A stretch of DNA of 64,000 nucleotides from Veillonella absiana (GCF_032970905.1 NZ_JAWJZA010000009.1); one strand, 5' to 3'; counted from the first letter of the stretch, positions 1-8,974 are shown. A program made the numbers and translations. Notes: generated by a model from the sequence alone, not told the origin.

Positions 1-1283
1 CCCCAACTGACAGGATACGTCGCCATTAACCACTCAAAAGTCGGATTCCATTCAAATATGGTGTATAACCATACGATTCGAACGCCACAAATACCGAGTA
101 ATGTGAGCATGGCTGGCATCATAGAGAAGCCGTAGCCACGCATGGCACCAGCATAAACGTCGATGATGGCTTGAATTGGTTCTAATAGAACGACAAACCA
201 CATTCGTTGTATTGTTAAATGAACAACGCTAGGATCATCGTTAAATACATAAATGATTTGATGGGCGAAAATCAGCACAAGGATACTGGTCACCGTAGTA
301 AATACGAGGTTCAATATGAGGGCCCACTTTGTTATCTCTAAACAACGTAATATATTACGAGCGCCATAGTTTTGGCTGATGAATGTCGTTCCAGCTTGCC
401 CAAAAGCATTAATGAGGCAGTATACGCAGAGCTCAATACTAGTTGATATTGACGATGCTGCCATCGCATCAGGACCTAGGCGATTGATGGATTCTTGAAT
501 TAATAGATTAGAAATACAAAATACCATGCCTTGCAATGCAGCAGGCCAGCCGATGCGTATGATTTCTTTCATCAATGGTGGATGAATGTGCAATTTTCGA
601 AATGACAAGTGCAGTACGTCAGGAGCTCTTTTAAGTTTGACTAATAGGACAAGGGCAGACACACTGATGGAAATAACAGTAGCAAGGGCCACTCCAAATA
701 CGCCGTCGGTGAAAGCTTGTACAAACCAAATATTGAGGGTAAAGTTTAAAATAACAGAAAGAGCCAACCCAATGAGCGGGGTTTGGGTATCGCCACGACT
801 TCGGAACATTGCTGCTTCAAAATTATACAAACTAATAGCCGGCATGGACCATAAATAGGTTTGCAAGTATGCGTCGGATAATGAAGCGATATGTGGTGGA
901 ACTTTCAATATATCTAGGTATGGCTGTGTCACGAATTGGCCTAAAATAGCGAGGGCAAAACCAGAAATCACAGCCAATAGCCATGAGGCGTGAACTGCAT
1001 CATTTGCCTCTTGATGGCGCTTAGCCCCAATACATTGGGCGATAACTACGTTTGAGCCGAGCGAAAGCCCAATAAATAGGCAGATAAACATGATAATGAG
1101 CGGAAAGTTAGTGCCCACTGCGGCCACCGCATCCTTGCCGAGATACTGGCCGAGGATCATGACGTCGGCGATATTAAAGAGTTGCTCTAGAAATGCTGTA
1201 AATGCCAATGGGAGAGAAAATAATATTAACTTGTCCCATAAGCTGCCGTGCAGCATATCTATGCGTTGGGTGAATATAGACAT
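1..1283 (-). CDS. MATE family efflux transporter, 3' end cut by window edge
   Basis: Multidrug and toxin extrusion carrier of the inner membrane, which exports drugs or metabolites against Na+ or H+. The minus-strand frame is open from the ATG at 1283 to base 1 (about 427 codons), so only the last residues are missing (family about 440-460). The protein starts MSIFTQRIDMLHGSLWDKL and continues with repeated hydrophobic helices. The N-half motif LFNIADVMILGQYLG and the corresponding C-half GPDAMAASSIS are typical of the two MatE repeats. A GAGG ribosome binding site lies 6 nt before the ATG. The gene is divergent from the amidase gene at 1459. Substrate unknown. Confidence 0.85.
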   Translation of the reverse strand, partial: MSIFTQRIDMLHGSLWDKLILFSLPLAFTAFLEQLFNIADVMILGQYLGKDAVAAVGTNFPLIIMFICLFIGLSLGSNVVIAQCIGAKRHQEANDAVHASWLLAVISGFALAILGQFVTQPYLDILKVPPHIASLSDAYLQTYLWSMPAISLYNFEAAMFRSRGDTQTPLIGLALSVILNFTLNIWFVQAFTDGVFGVALATVISISVSALVLLVKLKRAPDVLHLSFRKLHIHPPLMKEIIRIGWPAALQGMVFCISNLLIQESINRLGPDAMAASSISTSIELCVYCLINAFGQAGTTFISQNYGARNILRCLEITKWALILNLVFTTVTSILVLIFAHQIIYVFNDDPSVVHLTIQRMWFVVLLEPIQAIIDVYAGAMRGYGFSMMPAMLTLLGICGVRIVWLYTIFEWNPTFEWLMATYPVSW

Positions 1284-1321
1284 GAGAGCCTCGATGATTA
1301 AAAAATAGAATTTAATTGGTT

Positions 1322-1369
1322 AGGATTTATTATATAGTGAAGACTTTCATCTCACTATAATAAAATCCT
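1322..1369. promoter_or_regulatory. Palindromic intergenic element between divergent genes
   Basis: An imperfect inverted repeat: the arm AGGATTTATTATATAGTGA at 1322-1340 matches the complement of 1352-1369 with small indels, around an 11-nt centre. It sits between the divergent MATE and amidase genes and contains a TATAAT-like hexamer, so it could be an operator/promoter overlap. A role as terminator is less likely because both genes point away. Confidence 0.4.
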
Positions 1370-1458
1370 TTGCAATTTCTATGATTAATAGTAACATAAA
1401 TAGATACATTACAACTATAGCCAAGCTGCAAAAGACGATTGGCGAGCAAGGAGAAACA

Positions 1459-2236
1459 ATGAAGACATTATATAAAGTCATGGTATTGGGGGGGTATTAA
1501 CAATATCTACTATGGTGATGCCAGTTATGGCGGAGGATATTGCTACAAATCAATTTGTCATTCCGACTACAATGCCACCATTGGAACCTTGTATAGAAAA
1601 TCCAACTTTCACAGTTACAGATGCACCGGATTCCGTTGTGTCTAGCGTGAAGGATGGTATGGAAAATTTGCCGGTGTATGACCCCAATAATGATACGGCG
1701 CCGAAGGAATATTTGATGATCGTTGAGCCGCATCACAAGTTCCAAGAACCATTGAAGGTACGCCCTGAAACGGATGGCATTGTCATCCATCATGTGGCGA
1801 TTCCAAGTGGAGATATTTCGTCTCAAGCAATTCATAAAGCCCATTTGAAGAATGGTTGGGCCGGCATTGGATATCATTTTGTGATTCGCAAGGACGGTAC
1901 TATCGAACGTGGTCGCCCATTGAGCGTTGTGGGAACTCATGCACAAGGGGATAATTTGCATACTATCGGAATTTGTATGGCCGGGAACTTTGAAAAAGAA
2001 TACGTGGGGCTGAGCAATATAATGCACTTGTAAAACTCGTAGCCGAGTTAGCTGACATTTATAACCTCGATGCGAGCACTGCCATCAGCGGTCATCGCGA
2101 TCATAATGATACGACTTGTCCTGGTGAGCATTTGTATGAAGAGTTGCCCGATTTGCGCCTTGATGTGAAAGCTGAAATGACTCGCCATGAGTTTGAGCAG
2201 AAATTGGCTAATTTACATTTGGTGAGTGGTAAATAA
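1459..2236 (+). pseudogene. N-acetylmuramoyl-L-alanine amidase (amidase_2/PGRP type), two frameshifts
   Basis: Secreted zinc amidase that would cleave the MurNAc-L-Ala bond in peptidoglycan. The ATG at 1459 follows AAGGAG and opens a signal peptide (MKTLYKVMVLG). This runs into a tract of seven G (1488-1494) and stops; one more G restores VLTISTMVMPVMAED and the main frame. The catalytic domain has the first ligand in DGIVIHH and, downstream, GYHFVIRKDG and THAQGDN. At 2006-2009 a run of four G again needs one extra base to join the C-terminal part, which carries SGHRDHNDTTCPG with the remaining zinc ligands. Both lesions are single-base deletions in G runs, so this could be decay, phase variation at the G7 tract, or sequencing error. 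Confidence 0.75.
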
Positions 2237-2320
2237 ATGTAATTGTATTGTTCTAGGAATATAGTGAATTCAAATGCTGTAATTTTGTTAGGACATACAT
2301 AAGAGTATATAGAAACGAAG

Positions 2321-2355
2321 AAGCGCTGAATCTCGGTTGAAGGATTCAGCGCTTT
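2321..2355. terminator. Bidirectional terminator
   Basis: A 12-bp stem, AAGCGCTGAATC (2321-2332) with GATTCAGCGCTT (2343-2354), and a 10-nt loop. It lies between the convergent amidase and oxidoreductase genes. Confidence 0.8.
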
Positions 2356-2386
2356 CATTATATCCATTTTAATAGAGCAAGGTCGG

Positions 2387-3058
2387 TTATGCTTGGTACT
2401 GTTTAATATTATCTGCAATCATAACGGCTTTGAATTCAGTGGTTTCATAGCTTGCACCGCCGATTGGATAATATACGTCTTCTTTTAAAATCGCATCGAG
2501 AGCATCATAGTTTTGCGCTTGGGCAATGATGAGGCCTGTGTGATCTTCTAGTTTTGCACGTGTGGCCGCTTCGTTTTCTGGTTTACGGTCGCTATAGGAT
2601 ACGCCACTAGTGGCAATGAAACCGCCGAAGTTCATTTGTGTCAAAATACAAGTGGACTTCATTGGCGCGAGGTAATCTTCCAATGGGAATTTCATCATGC
2701 CGTCGTAAGCATAAGCGAAATCAGGGGCACCAGTTGTAAAGGATGCTACTAATGTTTTGCTTTTTAATGCTTCGCCAGTGGAACCGTGGGAGAAACCATG
2801 TTGGAATACTTGTTCCATCCAACGTTGCATCAATGCAGGCATGGAATGCCAGTAGAATGGGAATTGCAATACGATGATGTCTGCAGCCACTAATTTTTGT
2901 TGTTCTGCTTCGATGTCATATTCAAAATTCGAGTATTGTGAATCCAAATCGTCGAATACGGCATTTGGTAAATTTTGTTGTAAATCTTCAAGAATTTATT
3001 TTGTAGCTACAGAATCAACTACAGTGTCGTGTGCGGATACGATTAATACGTTTTTCAT
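2387..3058 (-). pseudogene. Flavodoxin-fold NAD(P)H oxidoreductase (KefF/MdaB-like), early nonsense codon
   Basis: Predicted FMN-dependent quinone reductase of the flavodoxin_2 family. The natural start is the ATG at 3058, preceded by GGAGG; it reads MKNVLIVSAHDTVVDSVATK and then TAA at 2998-2996 (codon 21). The same frame continues with ILEDLQQNLPNAVFDDLDSQ and a full catalytic domain, including QFPFYWHSMPALMQRWMEQV and FTTGAP. About 223 residues would be normal for the family. A single substitution such as AAA to TAA explains the stop. Internal initiation would lose the N-terminal FMN-binding strand, so activity is doubtful. The SDR gene lies upstream on the same strand, 28 bp away, so the two were probably co-transcribed. 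Confidence 0.75.
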
Positions 3059-3086
3059 GTGTGTGTTCCTCCATAGTGAAAGTTAA

Positions 3087-3863
3087 TTAAATTCCGAAAC
3101 CACCGTCTACGGCAAAATCAGCTCCGGTTACATAAGACGCTTCATCAGATGCCACAAAGGCTACAAGAGAGGCGACTTCATCAACAGAGCCAAAGCGTCC
3201 TAATGGGACCATACGATTGATGATTTCTTCATGGGCACGCTTTTCTTCTTCGGATAAAGACGTTTTTTCGTAAATAGGTGTCCAGATAGGACCAACAGAA
3301 ATAGAGTTAACGCGGATTCCGTCTTTTGCGAGTTCTTTAGCCCATACTTTGGTAAGGGATACAACGGCTGCTTTGCTGGATGCATAAACAGCCATATTAG
3401 CCGGTGGATTAGCAGCTACTGCAGAACCGATGTTAATGATGTTACCTTTGGACTGTTTGAGTAATGGTAATGCTTGGCGGGATAAATCGATGACACCGTA
3501 TACATTGACGCGGAATGTACGATTCACTTCCTCCATAGTTTGTTGTTCTAACGGTGTCACAGGTGCCATACTAGCGTTGTTGATGACGATATCTAGTTGA
3601 CCATATGTGCTTTCTACCGTTTTGATGACATTAGCTAAATCGTCGCTATTACCCACATCGGCTACGGAGTATTGGATATTATCGTGCATAGCTGCTGTTT
3701 CTTGCAATGGGCCTCCAGAGCGTCCTAGGATATGAACGCGAACGCCTTCGCTAGCCAAACGCAATGCTAACTCTTGGCCGATACCAGAACCGCCGCCTGT
3801 GATGATAGCCACTTTATTTTGTAAACGAGTTTGTAATGTGGTTTGTGTAGATGGAGCTGTCAT
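3087..3863 (-). CDS. SDR family oxidoreductase
   Basis: Classical short-chain dehydrogenase/reductase, 258 aa, cytosolic and NAD(P)-dependent. Visible features are the Rossmann motif TGGGSGIG near residue 21, NNAS near residue 90, the catalytic Ser in NIGSAVA, the YASSK active-site pair near residue 160, and the C-terminal SYVTGADFAVDGG signature. The start ATG at 3863 has an upstream GAGGAAT. It sits 28 bp before the broken oxidoreductase on the same strand. The substrate cannot be inferred. Confidence 0.88.
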   Translation of the reverse strand: MTAPSTQTTLQTRLQNKVAIITGGGSGIGQELALRLASEGVRVHILGRSGGPLQETAAMHDNIQYSVADVGNSDDLANVIKTVESTYGQLDIVINNASMAPVTPLEQQTMEEVNRTFRVNVYGVIDLSRQALPLLKQSKGNIINIGSAVAANPPANMAVYASSKAAVVSLTKVWAKELAKDGIRVNSISVGPIWTPIYEKTSLSEEEKRAHEEIINRMVPLGRFGSVDEVASLVAFVASDEASYVTGADFAVDGGFGI

Positions 3864-4023
3864 TGTTGTATTCCTCTGATATAAATCTATTTATGTTACA
3901 TGAATATGCTGAATTTGTTTGCATATCGCGGTGTTTTGTTCACCTGATGAGTTCATTATAGGAGAGGAATAGAGAAATGTATAATGCTTAGTTTGTGAAA
4001 GTAGAAATACATTTGTTGAATAA

Positions 4024-4670
4024 CTAATATTGTTCTTGTAAATACTCAATGAATGCTTTCACCAATGGAGAAAGCGGTACCTGTCCTTTCCATACGAGGA
4101 TAGAGGTTAATTCTAGCGGCGGATCTAACGGTAGGAATTTCATATCTGGAATATCCATTTCAGATTGAATGCCAGGGGCACCCCACGAATCCTTGGTATG
4201 GAGCGGATGTAATTATATTTGCTGAGGTCCACCGGCTCGAGGAGCAGGCCCATGTCGAGTGTGCCTTGATGGAGACGGTCCTGAATATTGCTGTTGTCGC
4301 CCGTGTACAAATCAAATGTCACTTGCGGGTGCAACTGCTGAAAGTTATGCATGTGCTGCGACAATTCCTGAACGCTGCGGAGCTCGCCACAACCGATGGA
4401 AATTTGCCCAGCCAACACCGTTTGAGGCAATAACTCGGCCCTCGTCTGCTCGGCCAGCTGTACCATTTCCTCCGCACGATGGCGCAACAAATGGCCCTCA
4501 GCCGTGAGATGAATGTTGTGATTGCTACGCGTGAATAGGGCGACACCTAACTCATCCTCAAGCTGTTTTAGTTGGCGCGACAACGTCGGCTGCGTGATGT
4601 GCAACAGTCCTGCTGCACGTGTTATATTTTCCTCGTGAGCTATGACGAGGAAGTATTCTCTATGCTTGCT
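4024..4670 (-). pseudogene. LysR family regulator, 5' truncated with internal deletion and frameshift
   Basis: The wing-helix part REYFLVIAHEENITRAAGLL followed by HITQPTLSRQLKQLEDELGV is a textbook LysR DNA-binding domain, but no start codon is in frame. Upstream of about 4660 the sequence becomes unrelated (CSKHR...). The effector domain runs to LSKYNYIRSIP, then frame and content break. A second frame resumes with GIQSEMDIPDMKFLPLDP and ends QEQY at the TAG at 4024. About 90 effector-domain residues are missing. The 5' truncation abuts the 5' end of the next gene, which also lacks a proper start, so a deletion or rearrangement joined two foreign ends here. Confidence 0.75.
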
Positions 4671-4684
4671 ACAGTTATGGCGAT

Positions 4685-5398
4685 GTGCATGAGAAAATCA
4701 ATTATGATATTGAAAACATATTGACCTACAATGTTGGAACAAGACCGTTTGATGGATTAATGTATAACGGAATCTTATTGGAGCGAAGCTTTCAAAATGT
4801 GCAATGTAGCGCTACTGATAAGGTTGATGCATCGCAGCTAGCAACAATGAATCATCATATGTGCTATCAAATGATATCACCCACAACAACATCTATGCAT
4901 TGGAAAGAAGGGGAGACACTGGGCCGATGGTCTAATGTTTACTATGCTACCTCTTGTAATAGCGTACACGGATTTTGGTCGGCCATAGAGAAAGGTGAAT
5001 TTATAAAACAAGATATGTCAAAGTCTGGATTTTATGGCATTGAATTGTCGCTAAAGGTACCCAATAAACGTCAAAATCTCCTATACAAGGGGAATCGTTT
5101 GAAACATTTGTTAGATGCGTTAATCGCTAGTTGTCATGCCTATATAGGTGATTATCTAGAGGGAATTTCAAAATGGTTGGCGATACGGACTGGTGATGGT
5201 ATAGCTAGTATTCGAAACTCACTCGTTAGTGAAAGTAGAAATGTACTTGGGCAATACGAATTGCTTCGCTATAACTCAAAATCTGGACGATGTTTTTGGA
5301 ATCCACGGGATAATGATTGTATGATGATCAAGATTCTCGTAGAGGAAGAAGAACGAACGGATGTTGAGTGGGGAGCTTTTTACTGTGTATTCAGATAA
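4685..5398 (+). CDS. Hypothetical protein, probably 5'-truncated
   Basis: Unrecognised protein of about 237 aa, predicted cytosolic with no membrane segment. The only in-frame start is the GTG at 4685, with no clear ribosome binding site. The frame is already open upstream from 4646 (ILYACYSYGDVHEKINYDIE reads smoothly through the GTG), which suggests the true N-terminus was lost at the junction with the LysR remnant. Visible features are several Trp/Tyr-rich segments (SMHWKEGETLGRWSNVYYAT) and a C-terminus rich in acidic residues (ILVEEEERTDVEWG). Function unknown. Confidence 0.5.
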   Translation: MHEKINYDIENILTYNVGTRPFDGLMYNGILLERSFQNVQCSATDKVDASQLATMNHHMCYQMISPTTTSMHWKEGETLGRWSNVYYATSCNSVHGFWSAIEKGEFIKQDMSKSGFYGIELSLKVPNKRQNLLYKGNRLKHLLDALIASCHAYIGDYLEGISKWLAIRTGDGIASIRNSLVSESRNVLGQYELLRYNSKSGRCFWNPRDNDCMMIKILVEEEERTDVEWGAFYCVFR

Positions 5399-5498
5399 AT
5401 ATGAAGATGCAAAAGATTTAAAAGCATTACGTGATGCCATGAAACATGATGATGGCTTAAGATATGACTTTGATGAAGTAAAGCATACTTTAAAATGA
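5361..5498 (+). CDS. Small overlapping ORF, 45 aa
   Basis: ATG at 5361, preceded by the purine-rich GAGGAAGAAG, and overlapping the end of the previous gene in another frame. It reads MLSGELFTVYSDKYEDAKDL and ends FDEVKHTLK. It is charged and helical in appearance. The C-terminus resembles the tails of small RelB-like antitoxins only in a general way. It may be a real small gene or the tail of a frameshifted larger gene. Confidence 0.35.
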   Translation: MLSGELFTVYSDKYEDAKDLKALRDAMKHDDGLRYDFDEVKHTLK

Positions 5499-5551
5499 GT
5501 GTTGTCATAGTGTGTTATTTAATTAATGTGTGTGTATTAGGTGGTGTGTAT

Positions 5552-6439
5552 ATGTTTAATTGGGAAGATGATTTTGATGAGATTATTTTAGAGCGAGGCC
5601 GTGGGTATTTTATAACAAATTATGTAAAGGACTGTGTGTTTGATGAGCTGAATCATACAATCAGTGCTGTAAGCAAAGGTAGTGAGCTGTATTAAGTTCA
5701 GATTACGTTAGATGCACAGAATAGTAGTCCAGTAAACTATTCTTGCACATGTCCGTATGCGGCTAAAAATTGTAATTGCAAGCATATGGCGGCTGTGATG
5801 TATCAATTTGAGGCGCAGTATCATCAGGAACAGGTGAAAGAAAGCATAGGGAATAATTTTTTAGAACCGTATGGTTTTGAAAGCAACCTCGTGCCATTTT
5901 TAGATGCTCATCCAGACATCGAATTAGAGATTGTGTCTGGTGGACTGTTTACACAAAACAATCGCATTGGTGATTTCCCGCATATGGCGGTAGCGAATGA
6001 ACAAATCCATCAAATGTATAGCGTTGAATTTGGCACGGCCTATAACAACTTGATTACAGATGGCAGTTTAGTATTGAATTCACTAGATGCAGCCATCGGA
6101 TTTGGTTTATTGCGAGATCAATTGCCACAGACTCAATGGATTCATGTAGCACAGGATTTGCAAAATGCATTCTACCAACAAGGCCGAAGTCTATCTGATG
6201 TAACACTCTATGAAGAAGTGGCCACAAAATATGGTTTAGATGGTGGGCAAATCAAGACTGCCTTTATAGAGGCACAAAAAACGACTACCATGCATCCTGA
6301 TTTTAAACGTGCCATGGAATTAGGCGCCCAATCGTTCCCAACCTTTGTACTGGAAAAGGATGGACAATACTATGATATGCGCAGTCAAGGTGATACTGTA
6401 GAGGCGATGGAAAATTGCTTATCTAGAGTGACTGGTTAA
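5552..6439 (+). pseudogene. Deletion chimera: SWIM zinc-finger N-part fused to DsbA-family C-part, with internal stop
   Basis: The ATG at 5552 begins MFNWEDDFDEIILERGRGYF, the usual opening of SWIM zinc-finger proteins. A TAA interrupts at 5693-5695 (SELY*VQITLD). The SWIM ligands follow in the same frame: CTCPYAAKNCNCKHMAAVMY (C-x-C...C-x-H). After about 5845 the frame becomes a DsbA-like thioredoxin-fold protein (YGFESNLVPFLDAHPDIELE, then GGQIKTAFIEAQ and SFPTFVLEKDG). The DsbA N-terminus with its CxxC active site (normally just before YGFESNL) is replaced by IGNNFLEP. Neither half can be functional as read. The two halves are in frame, so the fusion itself could be read if the stop were repaired. 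Confidence 0.7.
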
Positions 6440-6523
6440 TCTAGTGAAACGACTATACTATATAGTATTTGTTTAGTGAAAGTAAATTAGTGATCTCTAT
6501 AACAATGTATTTGTATTAGCAGT

Positions 6524-6562
6524 GTACTTGGACACATGATTGGAAATCATGTGTCCAAGTAC
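6524..6562. repeat. Perfect palindrome copying the tRNA-Ser anticodon arm
   Basis: 18-bp perfect arms (6524-6541 and 6545-6562) around the loop GGA. The central CATGATTGGAAATCATGTGT is identical to the anticodon stem-loop of the tRNA-Ser 150 bp downstream. It is not followed by a T tract, so it is a poor terminator. It may be an attachment-site remnant or a degenerate tRNA fragment. Confidence 0.7.
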
Positions 6563-6691
6563 ATAACTATTTCTTTTTCAGCCGATGGTCAGGAATTTTA
6601 GACAAAAATTTTTGAGGAATTAATTGTAAAGTTCTTGACAATTAAAATGACTTTTCGTATACTAACTAAGTACCTATTAACAGGTCAACCT

Positions 6692-6783
6692 GGAGAGCTG
6701 TCCGAGTGGCTTAAGGAGCATGATTGGAAATCATGTGTGCGGTGAACTCCGTACCCAGGGTTCAAATCCCTGGCTCTCCGCCA
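6692..6783 (+). tRNA. tRNA-Ser (GGA)
   Basis: Acceptor GGAGAGC pairs with GCTCTCC, discriminator G, encoded CCA at 6781-6783. The anticodon loop is TTGGAAA with GGA (reads UCC). There is a long variable arm (GTGCGGTGAACTCCGTAC) typical of class II tRNA-Ser, and a T-loop GGTTCAAATCC. A TTGACA-like box and TATACT lie upstream at about 6638-6662. Confidence 0.95.
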
Positions 6784-7006
6784 TATTTTTTAGAGAAATC
6801 TGAAATGTTTCATCATTTTTCTAACTGCACGTTTATTTAGTAAATATGCGGTTGGTAAGATTGAAGCGTTTCAGATTTTTTCTTTTATAAGCATGTAGGT
6901 TGCCCCCTAAATGCCCCCTAAAAATAATCATATAAATCACCAAACGGCACTCTTAAATAATCCGCTTATTATTAGGCGAAAAATTTAAAGGTTGCCGTTT
7001 AAATTT
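6784..7006. other. AT-rich gap downstream of tRNA-Ser, no gene seen
   Basis: It contains distant inverted pieces AAATCTGAAA (about 6796) and TTTCAGATTT (about 6870), followed by a T run. These may terminate the tRNA transcript. Beyond it are two CCCCCTAAA repeats near 6903-6920. Integrated elements often lie immediately 3' of tRNA genes, which fits the truncated gene that follows, but no integrase is present. Confidence 0.4.
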
Positions 7007-7440
7007 TTAGTTGTTAATAGGTTCTATTGAAATTTCTACCAAATTACGGACATCAGTTTCAATATCGGGATTGGTAGTTTTTATCTCCATAGCAAAATAA
7101 TTTAGGGCTTCATTTGAGGAACCTTGATTAATAATAGAGATTAATTCCGCTCCAAATTTTGATAGTAGATAGATAGGAAGATATAGTGTTGTCGAAGTAT
7201 CAGTTGTAGATTTTATTGAAAGACATTTTTGATTGTTCTGGCAAAGTATACTATAGTTGCATTCAACATCTAAGGTCAATGAAGAATCGGCTAGTGCTGA
7301 GATTATTCCATAGTCTGTGAGTTGTAGTATATCCGTATATTCAATGCGTAAATTTTCAAAATAACTTTTTGAGTGAGGAATGAAATGATGGTTAGCAGTA
7401 TGAAGAACCTTGGTAGAAAATGTTTCTAATAATAGGGCCT
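7007..7440 (-). pseudogene. 3' fragment of a DUF2806-like gene, 5' truncated
   Basis: The minus-strand frame ends VRNLVEISIEPINN at 7007. The credible protein part spans about 145 residues (YFENLRIEYTDILQLTDYGI, then SIKSTTDTSTTLYLPIYLLS and KFGAELISII). The pattern of a short 'D-x-L-x-L-x-x-x-G-I' helix followed by beta strands and 'L-T-x-x-G-x-E-L' recalls DUF2806 proteins, though I am unsure. The frame stays open to 7693, but upstream of about 7440 it is the antisense of a real gene. No start is present near the junction. Its position just past tRNA-Ser suggests island cargo. Confidence 0.45.
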
Positions 7441-7796
7441 CCTTTATTGACGAAGAATTGGTATGCCAAAAAGCAAAAGATCTATTGAAGGTTAATACTA
7501 TGATGCTTGGTGGTGGCGCAGTTATTAACTGGAGCTTCATGCAAAAAGGTTTAGTTGATGAAATGAGCCTCTTGATGGCACCCGCTGCTGATGGCTGTTC
7601 TACAACACAACCACTATTCCTTGCTAAAGAGGGATTAACTGATGACCAACCTATCATCTTTGATCCAACGCATATTGAATTGATGCCAGACAAAAAAATC
7701 TGGATGCGCTTTAATGTAGGTGCTAAGAGTGCTCATGACTTCGATAAGGATGAAGAATATCAAGCAGTACAAGAAATGATTAAGGCAAATAGCTGA
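7440..7796 (+). pseudogene. 3' fragment of a RibD C-terminal / dihydrofolate-reductase-like gene
   Basis: The protein segment CQKAKDLLKVNTMMLGGGAV, then INWSFMQKGLVDEMSLLMAP, is the NADPH-binding half of the RibD_C family (riboflavin reductase/DHFR fold). The family is about 220-240 aa; only about 118 are left, and the N-terminal half is replaced by unrelated sequence at about 7440. An upstream ATG at 7410 is in frame but belongs to the junction. It is head-to-head with the truncated minus-strand fragment, so one deletion or insertion-excision removed both 5' ends. Confidence 0.65.
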
Positions 7797-7815
7797 GGTA
7801 ATGTTGGGGTCACAT

Positions 7816-8933
7816 ATGAAAAAATCACTACTAGCATTAGCAATACTAGGCACCTTAATGAGCTCATTTTCACTATCCCTAGCAGATATACCCGGCCGTG
7901 ATCCACAGACTGCTGAAAAGGATTGGCAATATAAAACGCTAAATGTACAGGGTTTCCATAATATCGTGGGAGAGACCGATACGGTTATTTTGCAGCGCAA
8001 TGAATCGAGTAATTATATTGTAAATATCTCTAAGGTGCCTGCATCAATTCATACGAGAAACTATGTAAATAAAGAAACAGGCCATACAATAAAAACTGTG
8101 AGTGCGGTACAGGTGGATGGCTTGCGTTATGTGATTGAAACTAAAAATGCTGAGGATTACAAGGTGGGACATCCATATTTTGATAAACCTTTTGAAAGTC
8201 TTACTGACAAGGAGTTATTTGATGTAGGTTACGAGAAACAGGTTCATAAATATGATAATGATCCTAGAGGTTTTACTCGCACAATAACAGCGGGGAAATT
8301 AATCAAGTCAGGTCCAGAAAAGCCAGTGTGGGATTTATATGTATATCCTGAGAAACAATGTAATGATATATTACCATCCTTTAGAGAGGTTTCTTATGTG
8401 GATGCCTATTCTCGCCCTGAAAGTATGGGTGGATTAAATTATCGTGTACGAATGATTTTAAATTTGTATCGGATACAGTGGATGAAAAAGGTGTTCGTAT
8501 CATAATCTATGCAAATCCGAAGCACCCTGATACAGATTTGTTTATGGTTAGATTAAATGACAATCACTTTAAAGTAGATTATCGCAATGATTATCCAATC
8601 TATCTATATGCTAGAATGATGGATAAATTTTTAGAAGAGAAACGGCCTATGGATAAAGCTGAAATTGTTTTTGCAAACAACCTAGTTGGTACATATATTA
8701 GCTATACAGGTCGTAAAACAGAAATTTATTGACGTTATTTAGATATTTATGTGGCGAATCAGACTTATATGCATCGAATTGGATTTGATACGAAAGAATA
8801 CCATCCTGAATACGAACAGATTATGCGAGATATCACCATGAGTGTATCTGTACAAAACTCTGAAACTGGTGAAACGCATAATTGGCTGCAATGGCCAAAT
8901 TTGTTAGAGCAGATAGATCACAGGAAAAAATAA
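7816..8933 (+). pseudogene. Secreted protein of unknown function, frameshift plus in-frame stop
   Basis: The ATG at 7816 opens a signal peptide (MKKSLLALAILGTLMSSFSL, cleavage likely after SLA). The mature protein (DIPGRDPQTAEKDWQYKTLN...) is not recognised. Near 8450 one base is missing; the next frame then continues NDFKFVSDTVDEKGVRIIIY. At 8729-8731 a TGA interrupts the frame (KTEIY*RYLDIYVANQTYMH), where TGG would be a one-base change. The end is IDHRKK. Reconstructed length is about 372 aa with no membrane segment after the signal peptide. Probably a dead periplasmic or surface protein. Confidence 0.6.
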
Positions 8934-8946
8934 TACAGAAATCAGC

Positions 8947-8974
8947 AAAGCCCCGAAGGCTCATTCGGGGCTTT
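8947..8974 (+). terminator. Rho-independent terminator
   Basis: Stem AAAGCCCCGAA / TTCGGGGCTTT with a 6-nt loop and short T run, directly after the broken secreted-protein gene. Confidence 0.85.

Noticed and set aside
1497..2027. 176-aa minus-strand ORF opposite the amidase
   Set aside because: Antisense shadow: the plus strand has a recognisable amidase domain and the minus protein has no domain-like pattern.
6524..6562. Simple terminator of the DsbA-like gene
   Set aside because: No T tract follows either arm closely, and the match to the tRNA anticodon arm is a better explanation.
7441..7693. N-terminal half of the 228-aa minus-strand frame 7007-7693
   Set aside because: It is antisense to the RibD_C-like protein on the plus strand; only the part below about 7440 looks like protein.
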